Shown piece after piece: positions 37,339-46,505 of a DNA stretch of 64,000 nt. Both the position numbers and the translations under genes were made by a program. This stretch comes from Pseudomonas rhodesiae. GTDB lineage: Bacteria > Pseudomonadota > Gammaproteobacteria > Pseudomonadales > Pseudomonadaceae. The notes beneath the pieces were generated by a model, which searched no databases, had not been told where the DNA came from, and worked only from the letters and a program-made list of their open reading frames with translations. The stretch's first letter is position 1, and the number at the start of each line of letters is the position of its first letter. The stretch covers positions 1-64,000 of the forward strand of contig NZ_VFEU01000001.1 of assembly GCF_007858255.1 (NCBI RefSeq). Direction: 5' to 3'.

Positions 37339-37971
37339 TCAGCTCAGGTTTTCCAGTGTTTGCGTGTCCCAACTGTGGGTTTTGATGGCCAGGTAGAGCA
37401 TGCCAATGGTTAGCGGGACCTTGTCGCCATGCCCTTTGCTGCGACGTTTGAGGAACACGTCAAAGACCGGCGGGTTGAAGTAGCGATAAGTGTCGTAGTC
37501 GCCCAGGTCGAGGGCAAACTCCTGCTCCAGTGCTTCCATAAGCTGTTTGGCTTCACTGCCGTCACAGCCCAAGTCGAAATTAAGTGAGGTTTGCAGGCGG
37601 ATGGTCTTGTGTTTAGGCAGACCGATTTCTTCGTGCAGCAATTGCAAGAGTTGCTGCATAACGGGGTCTTCGGGGAAGTTGGGGGCGAGGTTCATGGTGG
37701 GGGCTGTGGTTAAGTGATGGCTGGTTTTTGCCTTGCAATATAGATTTTGGGTGCTCAATAACCCGATACCGATCACAAAGGCCACGACTGGCAAGCTTTC
37801 TAAGTGGGCCTCTCTGATCCAAGAGGTGGCATAGAAAAGAAGTGCTGGCCCAGTTACCAAAAGGCAGAGTCCAAGCCACTTTCTGAGTGCTGGTAGCTTT
37901 ATTGTTCTGTCGACGAGTGCGGCCAGTATGAGCAGGAGCAGCAGATTGGTCCACTGGGTGTAATCGCTCAT
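37339..37971 (-). CDS. Membrane protein with DUF1493-like acyl-carrier-type domain
   Basis: This 210-residue protein has two or three N-terminal hydrophobic segments (NLLLLLILAALV near 9-20; WLGLCLLVTGPALLFYATSWI; LPVVAFVIGIGLLS). A soluble C-terminal part of about 110 residues reads PVMQQLLQLLHEEIGLPK, then FDLGCDGSEAKQLMEALEQEF. The GCDGSEA segment and overall pattern resemble DUF1493, a small acyl-carrier-protein-like family of unknown role. It starts 4 bp after the gene at 37976-38497, so the two form a pair. Base composition is lower in GC than the flanking core genes. Confidence 0.6.
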   Translation of the reverse strand: MSDYTQWTNLLLLLILAALVDRTIKLPALRKWLGLCLLVTGPALLFYATSWIREAHLESLPVVAFVIGIGLLSTQNLYCKAKTSHHLTTAPTMNLAPNFPEDPVMQQLLQLLHEEIGLPKHKTIRLQTSLNFDLGCDGSEAKQLMEALEQEFALDLGDYDTYRYFNPPVFDVFLKRRSKGHGDKVPLTIGMLYLAIKTHSWDTQTLENLS

Positions 37972-37975
37972 CGTA

Positions 37976-38497
37976 TCAGCCCCCCTGGAACTGTCGGACC
38001 ATCGCCGACAGTGAACGCTGAGGGCCGATTCCGCCGCTGACCTGCGCGTCCAGGCCTATAACTACGTCGCCGGCGTGATAGCTGCGAATGATGCCTTTCA
38101 CTGTCAGGGTGGTTGTCGCGCCAACAATGCCTCCGATAGGTCGAGATACCAGGCTGATAGGTGCAGCCAGAGCGCCTCCAATCAATCCTGAGATGATGTC
38201 TGCTCGAGTGTTGAACACGTCTGCCTGTTGCCGATTCAGAGGCTTTGAAATCGCGAGCTTCATTTTGCAAGGTAAGTCGCGGGCAAGCATTCTTTCGTAA
38301 AGATCCCTGATGTGGCTCCTCAGTTCGTTTGCGGTGTTTCCTGTTCCCAGTAGGCATAGGTTGCCCAAAGCATTCCGATTTTCAGGCACAACAGTGAAGC
38401 GCATCACTGTGAACGTGACGCCATAGTGGCCGATGTGTTGAGTCCTTTCGATGTTCACGGGGTTCTGCCGAGAAAGTAGAGACCGCGTTATTTTCAT
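37976..38497 (-). CDS. Unknown protein with glycine-zipper segment
   Basis: This 173-residue protein is not recognised. Residues about 100-140 are Gly/Ala/Ile-rich (ISGLIGGALAAPISLVSRP, IGGIVGATTTL), like a glycine-zipper membrane-associating hairpin. The N-terminal part is basic with mixed beta character (YGVTFTVMRFTVVPEN). ATG 38497 is chosen as the first residue of a coherent sequence; 34 more codons are open upstream. It is followed 4 bp later by the DUF1493-like gene. A toxin/effector with partner is one possibility, without direct support. Confidence 0.5.
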   Translation of the reverse strand: MKITRSLLSRQNPVNIERTQHIGHYGVTFTVMRFTVVPENRNALGNLCLLGTGNTANELRSHIRDLYERMLARDLPCKMKLAISKPLNRQQADVFNTRADIISGLIGGALAAPISLVSRPIGGIVGATTTLTVKGIIRSYHAGDVVIGLDAQVSGGIGPQRSLSAMVRQFQGG

Positions 38498-38663
38498 GCA
38501 GTTACGGCTAGCTTCTATAGAGGGGTAAGCGGGCGTTTGGAGCAGTTTGGGAAGGGGATGTCGTGGCGTTTGGTGATTTCCTACAACTGTTTCCGGCATT
38601 CGTGGCTAGGCAGCGACGCACCGGATAGAACTGGTCAAATGTGGAAGCCGGGCTTGGCCACAA

Positions 38664-39263
38664 TCACTGATCTACAGGTCTACTGATACACCGCTCAAAG
38701 ATCGCCTCCAAGCCCCGATAGTCACACGCCACGGCATCAATATTCGCCGGTATCCATGCTGCCTGTTTCACCAGCCACCAATTCACCGAAAACCCCGCAT
38801 TTACGATGATCTGTTCGAACAAAATTCGCTGCGCCCGGCCGTTGCCTTCGCGGAAAGGATGGATGACGTTGAGGTCGCCATAAGCTTCGGCGATTTGTGT
38901 CACCAGTTCGGCTTGGCTTGTTCCTACGAACCAGTTTGCCTCTTCCATATGCCGAATGATCTTTGCCGCTTCCGGCTGGATGCGTTCCGGGGTGCAGAAC
39001 AGGGTGTCGCCTTTCTGGATGTTGACGCTGCGCAGTTCGCCGGCCCAGTCGTAAATGTCGCTGAACAGCGTGCGGTGGAGGTATTGCAGGCGTTCGAGGT
39101 CGTAGGGGGGAGGGAAGAGCGGAAGGTTGCTCACGGCAATTTCGGATAATTCCCGCTCGGCTTGGTGCAGTTTATGTTCATCGTGCAAATCGAGGCGATT
39201 GCGCAGGACGCTGCTACCGGGGTAGCAGTACGGGTCCTGGCCTACCCCGTATTTGTCGAGCAT
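38664..39263 (-). CDS. fic: Fic-domain AMP-transferase toxin
   Basis: This 199-residue Fic protein has the complete active site NVIHPFREGNGRAQRILFEQ (HxFx(D/E)GNGRxxR, with the catalytic His in HPF), preceded by the flap region FSDIYDWAGELRSVNIQKG. Such proteins transfer AMP from ATP to target proteins. Family relatives paired with YhfG (class I Fic) act as growth-inhibiting toxins restrained by the antitoxin. It overlaps the small yhfG-like gene by one base (TGATG). Confidence 0.9.
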   Translation of the reverse strand: MLDKYGVGQDPYCYPGSSVLRNRLDLHDEHKLHQAERELSEIAVSNLPLFPPPYDLERLQYLHRTLFSDIYDWAGELRSVNIQKGDTLFCTPERIQPEAAKIIRHMEEANWFVGTSQAELVTQIAEAYGDLNVIHPFREGNGRAQRILFEQIIVNAGFSVNWWLVKQAAWIPANIDAVACDYRGLEAIFERCISRPVDQ

Positions 39264-39433
39264 CAGCGTGGAGTGTTGCGGTACTTGGCAAGCACGGCTT
39301 CGCGGGTCGGCAGGGGTTTGTCGACGTCGGCTGGTTGGGTCTCGAACCCTTCCAGGCGCAGGCTGGCCAGGTAATTGGAACGGCGGATCTTGTGGTAGTG
39401 ATCCTGTTTCTGCTCAAAGGTCAGTTCGCTCAT
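39263..39433 (-). CDS. yhfG: YhfG-type Fic antitoxin
   Basis: This 56-residue protein (MSELTFEQKQDHYHKIRRSN, then YLASLRLEGF, ending VLAKYRNTPR) is encoded directly upstream of fic, with AGGAGGA before its ATG. It contains SLRLEG (residues 24-29), a match to the inhibitory (S/T)xxxE(G/N) motif. In class I Fic systems the Glu of that motif blocks ATP binding in the toxin active site. The TGATG overlap with fic couples their synthesis. Confidence 0.85.
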   Translation of the reverse strand: MSELTFEQKQDHYHKIRRSNYLASLRLEGFETQPADVDKPLPTREAVLAKYRNTPR

Positions 39434-39608
39434 CGCAGCGTCCTCCTGGGTGGCAAGGCTTGATTGTAGCGCAATGCGTCAGCGGGAAGGCGGGATAAAA
39501 ACCACGTCACATTTTGTATAAATACTCCGCCATCGGGCTGAATTCAGCGTATGTTTCACCGCAAAATCTTGTAGGGCGATTCCGCCCTCTAATTAAAGGG
39601 AGTTAAGC

Positions 39609-40784
39609 ATGGGTTTGCTTCGTGTTGCTTCGGCGATGTCATTGTGTGCGGTAGCTTTTTCGATCCAGGCTGAGCAATTGCCGATCGAAGTGCTCAGTGC
39701 GGTGGTCAAGGACCAGAAAATCGCTGATGCCGAAGTATTGCTGCAGCGCAATGGCGCACAAAACGTGGTGGGCCGCACCAACGCCCAAGGCCAAGTGACG
39801 CTGACCAGCGAAGCCGCCGATGATGCGAGCAATCTGCTGATCATCAAAAAGCCTGGCTATTCCAACCTGGTGGTCAAGTGTCCCTGTGCGGGCATGACCT
39901 ATGCGATCAGCCCGGTTATGGAGAATCTCGACGGCCTGCGTGTCGTGCTGACCTGGGGCAAGACGCCGGAAGATCTCGATTCCCACATGATCTTCCCGGG
40001 CAACAATATCTACTTCGAAAACAAGCAGGGTACCGACGCCGAGTTGGACGTGGACGACGTCGACAGTTATGGCCCGGAAACCATCACCCTGCAGAAAAAA
40101 CACTACGGCGAAAGTTATGTATATGCCGTGCATGACTTCACCAACATTGCCAATCCGGGCTCGCGCCAGCTGTCCAACAGCGAAGCCAAGGTGTTTGTGT
40201 ACATGGGCCAGTCCCTGGTGCGCACTTACTATGTGCCGAAGAACCGCAGCGGCAACCTGTGGACCGTGTTCCGCATGACCGGCAGCGGTGACTTCCAGGA
40301 CATCAACACCTTCAGCGGTGTAAAGGTGGACGCCAAGGACGTGCTCGACGAAGTCAAACCGCTGCTGGATGACAGCGTCGCGGTAACAGCGGTAGCCGTT
40401 AGCTCCTCCGCACAAGCGGATGCGAAACGTCTGAACGTGCAAGGTGAAGCGGCCTACCAAGCCGGCAACCTGGATCAGGCCATCGAGTTGTTCCGTCAGG
40501 CCATCGACCTGGATAACAGCTTCGGTAAAGCCTACGGCAACCTGGGCTTGGCCTATCAGAAGGCCGGTAACACCGCCGAGTCGATCTGGGCCAACCGCAA
40601 GGCCATCGCCCTGGCCACTGGTGCGAACGCCGCGACTGTACGTGCCGGTGCTTACTACAACATCGCCCGGATCTACGAAGCGGCCGGGCAATTCTCTGAC
40701 GCGTTGCGTCACTACCAGTTGGCCAAGGAACAGAAGGCTAACCCGGTGTATGACACGGCGATTGAGCGCGTGCAGAACCGCTGA
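39609..40784 (+). CDS. Secreted DUF2135 (YfaP-like) protein with TPR domain
   Basis: This 391-residue protein has a signal peptide (residues 1-21, ending SIQA/E). A carboxypeptidase-regulatory-like beta domain (VEVLLQRNG-type, NAQGQVTLTS) follows. A YfaP/DUF2135 domain (LRVVLTWGKTPEDLDSHMIF, VDSYGPETITL, YAVHDFTN) comes next, and TPR repeats from about residue 275 (GEAAYQAGNLDQAIELFRQA, YGNLGLAYQKAGNTAESIW, YNIARIYEAAGQFSDALRH). It is probably a periplasmic scaffold; the function is unknown. AGGGAG precedes the ATG. Confidence 0.78.
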   Translation: MGLLRVASAMSLCAVAFSIQAEQLPIEVLSAVVKDQKIADAEVLLQRNGAQNVVGRTNAQGQVTLTSEAADDASNLLIIKKPGYSNLVVKCPCAGMTYAISPVMENLDGLRVVLTWGKTPEDLDSHMIFPGNNIYFENKQGTDAELDVDDVDSYGPETITLQKKHYGESYVYAVHDFTNIANPGSRQLSNSEAKVFVYMGQSLVRTYYVPKNRSGNLWTVFRMTGSGDFQDINTFSGVKVDAKDVLDEVKPLLDDSVAVTAVAVSSSAQADAKRLNVQGEAAYQAGNLDQAIELFRQAIDLDNSFGKAYGNLGLAYQKAGNTAESIWANRKAIALATGANAATVRAGAYYNIARIYEAAGQFSDALRHYQLAKEQKANPVYDTAIERVQNR

Positions 40785-40811
40785 TTCAGCATTTAGCGCT
40801 GTTCTGAACTA

Positions 40812-40838
40812 CTGTGGGAGGGGTGACCCCTCCCACAG
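40812..40838. terminator. Perfect 12-bp palindromic hairpin after the DUF2135 gene
   Basis: CTGTGGGAGGGG-TGA-CCCCTCCCACAG is exact on both arms and followed by TTGTTTG. It is built from REP-arm sequence (GTGGGAGGGG) and probably serves as a terminator before recQ. Confidence 0.75.
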
Positions 40839-41009
40839 TTGTTTGTGGTTTTCCTACAACCACAGTCTCCCTTGTCGAATTTGGCCCAAGGCCATGGCTG
40901 CACCCTGTGTATCATCCTGTCTCGTTTTTCCATGCGACCTTTCTCGATTCGCTGAACCGGCTGAACTACGTTTTAAAGCCACCTTCAGCGGTCAATGGAG
41001 TGACAGCCT

Positions 41010-42947
41010 ATGCACGACACCCTCCAGCAGGTCTTTGGTTATCCACAGTTTCGTACGGGCCAGGAAGACACCGTCAGCGCTGTGCTGGCCGGGCGTTCGG
41101 CCGCCGCCATTTTCCCGACCGGATCGGGTAAGTCTCTGTGTTACCAGCTGTCGGCGGTGTTGCTGCCACATTTGACGTTGGTGGTATCGCCGCTGCTGGC
41201 GCTGATGCAGGATCAATTGGGCTTCCTGCAGCGTCACGGTATTTCGGCGGGCAGTATCGATTCGGCGCAAAGCCGCGAGGACGCCAATGACGTGATGGCC
41301 CGAGCGCGTTCCGGCGAGTTGAAAATCCTGATGATTTCCGTGGAGCGCTTGAAGAACGAGCGTTTTCGCAACTTTCTGCAGAGCGTGCGGATATCGCTGC
41401 TAGTGGTGGATGAAGCCCACTGTATTTCCGAATGGGGCCACAACTTTCGTCCGGACTATCTGAAGCTGCCGGACTACCAGCGTCAGTTCAATATCCCACA
41501 GGCGCTGTTGCTGACGGCTACGGCGACGCCCGAGGTGATTGCCGACATGCAGACGAAGTTCGCCATCGCTGCGAACGATGTGGTCACCACCGGCTTCTAC
41601 CGGCCCAACCTTAACCTGTTAGTCGAGCCGGTGAGCGGTGCAGACAAGCGTCGCAGGTTGATCCAATGGATGAACGAGCGGGCCGGCCAGCCGAGTATCG
41701 TCTACGTCACCCTGCAGAAAACCGCCGAGCAGATTGCCGAGCACCTGAACCGTCATGGCATCCAGGCCGAGGCTTATCACGCCGGTCTGCCCCACGATAA
41801 GCGCGAGGGCATTCAGCAGCGCTTCATGGAAGGGCGTTCCAATTGCATCGTGGCCACCATCGCGTTTGGTATGGGGATCGACAAAAGTGACATCCGCAAT
41901 GTGGTGCACTTCGACCTGCCCAAATCCATTGAAAACTACAGCCAGGAAATCGGCCGCGCCGGTCGCGATGGCCGGCCATCCGACTGCTTGGTGCTGGCCA
42001 ACCGCGACAGCCTCAATGTGCTGGAAAACTTTGTATACGGCGATACGCCCGAACAGGAAGGCATCCTGCGGGTGCTGGAGCAGTTGCAGGCAGCGCGCGG
42101 CGAAGGGCAGTGGGAGTTCCTACTCAGGTCATTGGCGGATCACAGCAATATCCGCGAACTGCCACTCAAGACGCTGCTGGTGCAACTGGAACTCAGGGGC
42201 GTAATCGCGCCGCGCTATGCGTTCTACGCCGAATACCGCTTTAAGTACCTGGTCGAGCCCGAGGCATTGTTGGCGCGGTTTTCCGGTGAACGGCAGCAGT
42301 TTGTAGCGGCGATCATCCAGGTGTGCAAGCGGGCAAAAACCTGGGCGACGGTAGATTTCGACGCGCTCCACCAGCAGCACAATGCCGTGCGCAGCCGTGT
42401 GGTGAAGGCCCTGGATTATTTTCAGGAGCAGGGTCTGATCGAGCTGGAAAGCAAGCAGATGACCGAAGTCTACAGCCTGCTGAATACCGAATTTGATCCA
42501 CAGGCGCTGAGCCAGGAGTTATACACAGGCTTCAAGCAGCACGAGCTTGCGCAGGTGGCGCGGATTCACGCCATGCTGGAGCTGTTCGCCACCGAGCACT
42601 GCTTGGGGCAGCGACTGGCACGCTATTTCGGCGATGAAAACGCGCCTCAACGTTGCGGGCATTGTTCGGTCTGCCATGGCCAGGTGGCGCACCTGCCGCC
42701 GCCGCCGAGCTTGCCGGCGCTTGTGGATAAAAACTTTATGGGGCTGTGCGGTGATTTTATCCACAGGCATCATGAGCACACCGGTCACCTGCCCGGCGCC
42801 GAGCGCCTGACGCGCTTCCTGGGCGGTATCAGCGTGCCGTTGTTCACCAAGTTGAAGGCACGAACTATTCCCGGTTTTGCCGCGTTGGAAGACTATCCCT
42901 ATGCCGAGGTTCGCGCCTGGGCCCAGGCCCATTTGAACGAACTGTAA
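41010..42947 (+). CDS. recQ: RecQ-family ATP-dependent DNA helicase
   Basis: This 645-residue superfamily 2 helicase has Walker [12 protein letters not shown] (Lys41), [49 protein letters not shown] and motif [16 protein letters not shown] zinc-binding region ([10 protein letters not shown]) follows the winged-helix part. It lacks a recognisable HRDC end and has a Pseudomonas-type RQC region, so it may be the second RecQ-like protein of the genome and not the canonical RecQ. It unwinds DNA in repair and recombination. The next gene starts 23 bp later. Confidence 0.87.
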   Translation: MHDTLQQVFGYPQFRTGQEDTVSAVLAGRSAAAIFPTGSGKSLCYQLSAVLLPHLTLVVSPLLALMQDQLGFLQRHGISAGSIDSAQSREDANDVMARARSGELKILMISVERLKNERFRNFLQSVRISLLVVDEAHCISEWGHNFRPDYLKLPDYQRQFNIPQALLLTATATPEVIADMQTKFAIAANDVVTTGFYRPNLNLLVEPVSGADKRRRLIQWMNERAGQPSIVYVTLQKTAEQIAEHLNRHGIQAEAYHAGLPHDKREGIQQRFMEGRSNCIVATIAFGMGIDKSDIRNVVHFDLPKSIENYSQEIGRAGRDGRPSDCLVLANRDSLNVLENFVYGDTPEQEGILRVLEQLQAARGEGQWEFLLRSLADHSNIRELPLKTLLVQLELRGVIAPRYAFYAEYRFKYLVEPEALLARFSGERQQFVAAIIQVCKRAKTWATVDFDALHQQHNAVRSRVVKALDYFQEQGLIELESKQMTEVYSLLNTEFDPQALSQELYTGFKQHELAQVARIHAMLELFATEHCLGQRLARYFGDENAPQRCGHCSVCHGQVAHLPPPPSLPALVDKNFMGLCGDFIHRHHEHTGHLPGAERLTRFLGGISVPLFTKLKARTIPGFAALEDYPYAEVRAWAQAHLNEL

Positions 42948-42970
42948 CGCCCATTCGAAGAGAGGTGCCG

Positions 42971-43402
42971 ATGCCTGACTCAATGCCGCAACGTGCTGAT
43001 TACCGTCACTTCCAGCCGATCATTACGCGCTGGCACGACAATGATGTGTATGGCCATGTTAACAACGTCACCTATTACAGCTTCTTCGACACGGCGGTGA
43101 ATACCTACCTGATCGACCAGGGCGGGCTGGATATACATGACGGCGAAGTGGTTGGGTTTGTGGTCAGTTCGTCGTGCGATTACTTTGCGTCGATCGCTTA
43201 CCCTGAGCGCATTGAGATCGGCCTGCGCGTAGGCAAGCTGGGCAATAGCTCAGTGCAGTATGAGTTGGCGGTGTTTAAAGCAGACGAGGAGGATGCCTGT
43301 GCGGCGGGGCGTTTTGTGCATGTGTTTGTGGATCGGGGGACGAACCAGCCGGTGACGATTCCGGGAATGTTGCGCGAGGCATTGCAGAGATTGGTGGTGT
43401 GA
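42971..43402 (+). CDS. 4HBT hotdog thioesterase (YbgC-like)
   Basis: This 143-residue acyl-CoA thioesterase-like protein has [21 protein letters not shown] near residues 20-40; this is the YbgC/4HBT active-site motif, with Asp in HDND and HVNN. ATG 42971 follows GAGAGG; a GTG two codons upstream is possible. It lies 23 bp after the recQ-like gene and is likely co-transcribed with it. Confidence 0.85.
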   Translation: MPDSMPQRADYRHFQPIITRWHDNDVYGHVNNVTYYSFFDTAVNTYLIDQGGLDIHDGEVVGFVVSSSCDYFASIAYPERIEIGLRVGKLGNSSVQYELAVFKADEEDACAAGRFVHVFVDRGTNQPVTIPGMLREALQRLVV

Positions 43403-43411
43403 CCGCAGCAA

Positions 43412-43448
43412 CCCATGTGGGAGGAGGGCAAGCCTCCTGCCACATGGG
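43412..43448. terminator. REP-derived bidirectional hairpin
   Basis: CCCATGTGG (43412-43420) pairs with CCACATGGG (43440-43448), and inside it AGGAGG pairs with CCTCCT around GGCAAG. GTTTTGCTG follows. It separates the convergent thioesterase and glycine-zipper genes. Confidence 0.75.
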
Positions 43449-43470
43449 GTTTTGCTGTGTTTTTAAGGAA

Positions 43471-43950
43471 TCAACGGTGGCGGTAGTGGTGCTTGTTCTT
43501 GCGATGCCCGTAAGCATGGCCACGGCCTGGGTGATCGTCACGGTAGTAGCGACGGTCGTCGCGGCCACGATAATGACGGTCATCGTCATCGCTCTTATTG
43601 CCCATGTAATTGCCCAAGGCACCGCCGGCGCCACCGCCTGCTGCTGAGCCGATCAGCGCGCCGGTGCTGCCGCCGACACTGCGGCCTACCACGTTGCCGC
43701 CCGCTGCGCCCAATGCGCCGCCGATGGCTGCTTCGCCACGGCTACGCTTGTCGGCGCCGACCGCGCTACCGCCCGCGCCGCCCAGGGCTGCGCCGATCGT
43801 CGAACCGGTGTTGCCGCCCAACTGCTGGCCGACCACAGAACCTAGAACCCCGCCCAATGCGCCGCCCACACCGGCTTCGGTGGTGCCACCGGCCATGGCT
43901 GCGCCACTGACCAGGCCAAGGGACAACAAGAGAATCGAGGAGAACTTCAT
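43471..43950 (-). CDS. Exported glycine-zipper protein
   Basis: This 159-residue protein has a signal peptide (MKFSSILLLSLGLVSGAAMA/GG). About 95 residues of Gly/Ala-rich repeats follow (GGALGGVLGSVVGQQLGG, GAALGGAGGSAVGADK, GGALGAAGGNVVGRSVGG), a classic glycine-zipper array that can pack helices in membranes. The tail of about 40 residues is extremely charged (DDDDRHYRGRDDRRYYRDDH). It is probably outer-membrane or periplasmic; the role is unknown. ATG 43950 is at the signal peptide, with GAGG upstream; the longer frame to 44040 is leader. Confidence 0.75.
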   Translation of the reverse strand: MKFSSILLLSLGLVSGAAMAGGTTEAGVGGALGGVLGSVVGQQLGGNTGSTIGAALGGAGGSAVGADKRSRGEAAIGGALGAAGGNVVGRSVGGSTGALIGSAAGGGAGGALGNYMGNKSDDDDRHYRGRDDRRYYRDDHPGRGHAYGHRKNKHHYRHR

Positions 43951-44109
43951 TCGGGAAACCTCAAGGGGATGACGGCGCGATCCTGAGGCTGTATTGACAT
44001 TGTGACAATAGAAATCCGACCAGTAACACGAGTTGTACACAATTCTCTAAGTTACTGTTTTGAATAGGGAACTTAAGTGTTTTTTACGAGTCATTAGCTA
44101 CTTCGGAAC

Positions 44110-44139
44110 GGCCGCTTTTATGCAAAAGCGGCCTTTTTT
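44110..44139 (+). terminator. Orphan plus-strand intrinsic terminator
   Basis: GGCCGCTTTTATGCAAAAGCGGCCTTTTTT has a perfect 10-bp stem, a 4-nt loop and a T run on the plus strand. No plus-strand gene ends here: both flanking genes (43471-43950 and 44157-46505) are on the minus strand. On the minus strand the stem has no T run, so it is a poor terminator for the oxidoreductase gene. A small plus-strand RNA ending here is possible. Confidence 0.75.
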
Positions 44140-44156
44140 GTGTCCGAAATGATCGA

Positions 44157-46505
44157 TCAGGCCGAGCGCGACATGATCAAGCCGCTCTCGCTCGCCGCTT
44201 CCAGACGAATCGCTACAAATTTCGACGTTGGCGTATGGCTGCCATCGCCTGTGCTTTCGAGCGGCACCAGTGGGTTCACTTCCGGGTAATAAGCGGCTGC
44301 TTGCCCGGCTGGAATATCAAATGCCAGCAAGGTGAAGCCCTTCACACGGCGCTCACGGCCGTCTTCCCACAGCGACACGATGTCAGCCTTCTGCCCTGGC
44401 TTGAAGCCCAGACGGATGATGTCGGCTTCGTTGACGAACAGCACGTCACGCTGACCTTTGACCCCACGGTAGCGGTCGTCCAGGCCATAGATCGTGGTGT
44501 TGTACTGATCGTGGGAGCGCATCGACTGCATGATCAGGTCCGGCACCCGGCCAGTGGCGTGGGTGCGCTCGTGGATCAGATCCTTGGGCAGCACGTTCGG
44601 GCGGAAGTTGGCGCGTGTCGACGGCGTGTTCCATTTGCGCGCACCGGCCGCATTGCCCAGGTAGAAGCCGCCCGGGTTTTTGATTTTTTCGTTGAAATCC
44701 TTAAAGCCTGGAATGGTGTCGGCAATTAGATCGCGGATGCGCCCGTAGTCGGCCACCAGCCAGTTCCAGTCCACCGGCTGGCTGCCCAGCGTCGCGGCGG
44801 CAATGCCGGCCAGAATCGCTGGCTCGGACTTCATCAGGCTCGACAGTGGCTGCAGTTGGCCATTGGAGCCATGCACCATGCTGAACGAGTCCTCCACCGT
44901 CACCGCCTGCGGGCCTTCGGCCTGGATATCGATGTCGGTACGGCCCAGGCACGGCAGGATCAGGGCGTCTTTGCCGTGCATCAGATGGCTGCGGTTGAGC
45001 TTGGTGCTGATCTGCACGGTCAGGTCGCAGTTGCGCAGCGCTTGGAAGGTGCGCGTGCTGTCCGGCGTGGCTTGGGCGAAGTTGCCGCCCAGGCCGATAA
45101 ATACTTTGGAGCGTCCTTCGAGCATGGCGTGGATCGCTTCGACTACGTTGTGGCCATTGGTGCGCGGCACCTGAAACTGGAAGCGGCGCTCCAACGAATC
45201 AAGAAACGCAACCGGCGGGCGCTCGTTAATACCCATGGTGCGGTCGCCCTGCACGTTGCTGTGGCCGCGTACCGGGCACAGGCCGGCGCCCGGGCGGCCG
45301 ATATTGCCGCGCAGCAGCATCAGGTTGGCGATTTCCTGGATGGTCGGCACCGAGTGGCGGTGCTGGGTGATACCCATTGCCCAGCACATGATCACGTTCT
45401 TGCCTTTGGCGTACATACGCGCCGCTTGCTCGATTTCAACCAGACTCAGGCCTGACTGCTCGACGATCTCCTCCCAAGAGGTATCGTCGATCTGGCCCAG
45501 GTACTCCAGCACATTGGCGGTGTGTTCGTTGAGGAAGTCATGGTCGAACACCGTTTCGGTGCCTTCGGCCTGCGCCTGGCGTTCCCACAGCAACAGGAAT
45601 TTGGCCATGCCGCGCAGGATCGCCATATCGCCGCCCAGCGCCGGGCGGAAGTACGCGGTGTTGGTCGGTTTGTCGCCGTTGGTGAGCATCTCCAGCGGGT
45701 GCTGCGGGTGCTGGAAGCGTTCCAGGCCGCGCTCCTTGAGCGGGTTGATGCACACCACCTGGGCGCCACGTTTGACCGCCTCGCGCAGGGGTTCGAGCAT
45801 GCGCGGATGGTTGGTGCCAGGGTTTTGGCCCCACACGAAAATCGCGTCGGCGTGTTCGAAGTCATCAAAGGTCACGGTGCCTTTGCCGACCCCCACGCTT
45901 TGCGCCAGGGCCACGCCGCTGGCTTCGTGGCACATGTTCGAACAGTCCGGGAAGTTGTTGGTGCCATAGGCGCGTACAAACAATTGGTATAGGTACGCGG
46001 CTTCATTGCTGGCGCGGCCGGAGGTATAGAACTCGGCCATGTCCGGGCTGGGCAGGGCATTGAGGTGCTGGCCGATCAGGTCGAAGGCCGCTTCCCAACT
46101 GATGGATTTGTAACGGTCGGTTGCGGCGTCGTAGCGCATCGGCTCGGTCAGGCGGCCTTGGTATTCCAGCCAATAGTCACTTTGCTCCAGCAGCGACGTC
46201 ACGCTGTGCTTGGCGAAAAACGCCGCATCCACCCGGCGCTTGGTGGCTTCCCAGTTGACGGCTTTGGCGCCGTTTTCGCAGAACTTGACCATGCCGCTTT
46301 CCGGCGAGTCGCCCCAAGCGCAGCCTGGGCAGTCGAAGCCGCCGTTCTGGTTGGTCTTGAGCATCATGCGCAGGTTTTTCAGCGCGTTATCGCTGGTCAA
46401 CCACGCCTGCGCCACACTGATCAGCGCGCCCCAGCCGCCTGCCGGGCCTTTGTAGGGCTTATAGCGCGGTGTGGGAGTTTGGTCGGCTTGATGATGATTG
46501 CTCAC
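44157..46505 (-). CDS. FdhF/YdeP-family molybdopterin oxidoreductase (formate dehydrogenase-like)
   Basis: This 782-residue molybdenum enzyme binds bis-MGD and one Fe-S cluster. An N-terminal FDCPGCAWGDSPES ... FCENG gives the cluster cysteines. SNMCHEASGVALAQ supplies the Cys near the Mo ligand position; Cys, not selenocysteine. GQNPGTNHPRMLEP and GGNFAQATPDS are cofactor-binding loops, and the C-terminal molydopterin-dinucleotide domain reads ATGRVPDLIMQSMRSHDQYN. GTG 46505 overlaps the fdhD stop by 4 nt (GTGA), and FdhD is the sulfur-transfer maturase such enzymes need. Formate oxidation is probable but not certain; YdeP relatives are linked to acid resistance. Confidence 0.87.
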   Translation of the reverse strand: MSNHHQADQTPTPRYKPYKGPAGGWGALISVAQAWLTSDNALKNLRMMLKTNQNGGFDCPGCAWGDSPESGMVKFCENGAKAVNWEATKRRVDAAFFAKHSVTSLLEQSDYWLEYQGRLTEPMRYDAATDRYKSISWEAAFDLIGQHLNALPSPDMAEFYTSGRASNEAAYLYQLFVRAYGTNNFPDCSNMCHEASGVALAQSVGVGKGTVTFDDFEHADAIFVWGQNPGTNHPRMLEPLREAVKRGAQVVCINPLKERGLERFQHPQHPLEMLTNGDKPTNTAYFRPALGGDMAILRGMAKFLLLWERQAQAEGTETVFDHDFLNEHTANVLEYLGQIDDTSWEEIVEQSGLSLVEIEQAARMYAKGKNVIMCWAMGITQHRHSVPTIQEIANLMLLRGNIGRPGAGLCPVRGHSNVQGDRTMGINERPPVAFLDSLERRFQFQVPRTNGHNVVEAIHAMLEGRSKVFIGLGGNFAQATPDSTRTFQALRNCDLTVQISTKLNRSHLMHGKDALILPCLGRTDIDIQAEGPQAVTVEDSFSMVHGSNGQLQPLSSLMKSEPAILAGIAAATLGSQPVDWNWLVADYGRIRDLIADTIPGFKDFNEKIKNPGGFYLGNAAGARKWNTPSTRANFRPNVLPKDLIHERTHATGRVPDLIMQSMRSHDQYNTTIYGLDDRYRGVKGQRDVLFVNEADIIRLGFKPGQKADIVSLWEDGRERRVKGFTLLAFDIPAGQAAAYYPEVNPLVPLESTGDGSHTPTSKFVAIRLEAASESGLIMSRSA

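Noticed and set aside
44157-46505. Selenocysteine in the formate dehydrogenase-like protein
   Set aside because: The relevant position reads as Cys (SNMCHEASG) and there is no in-frame TGA.
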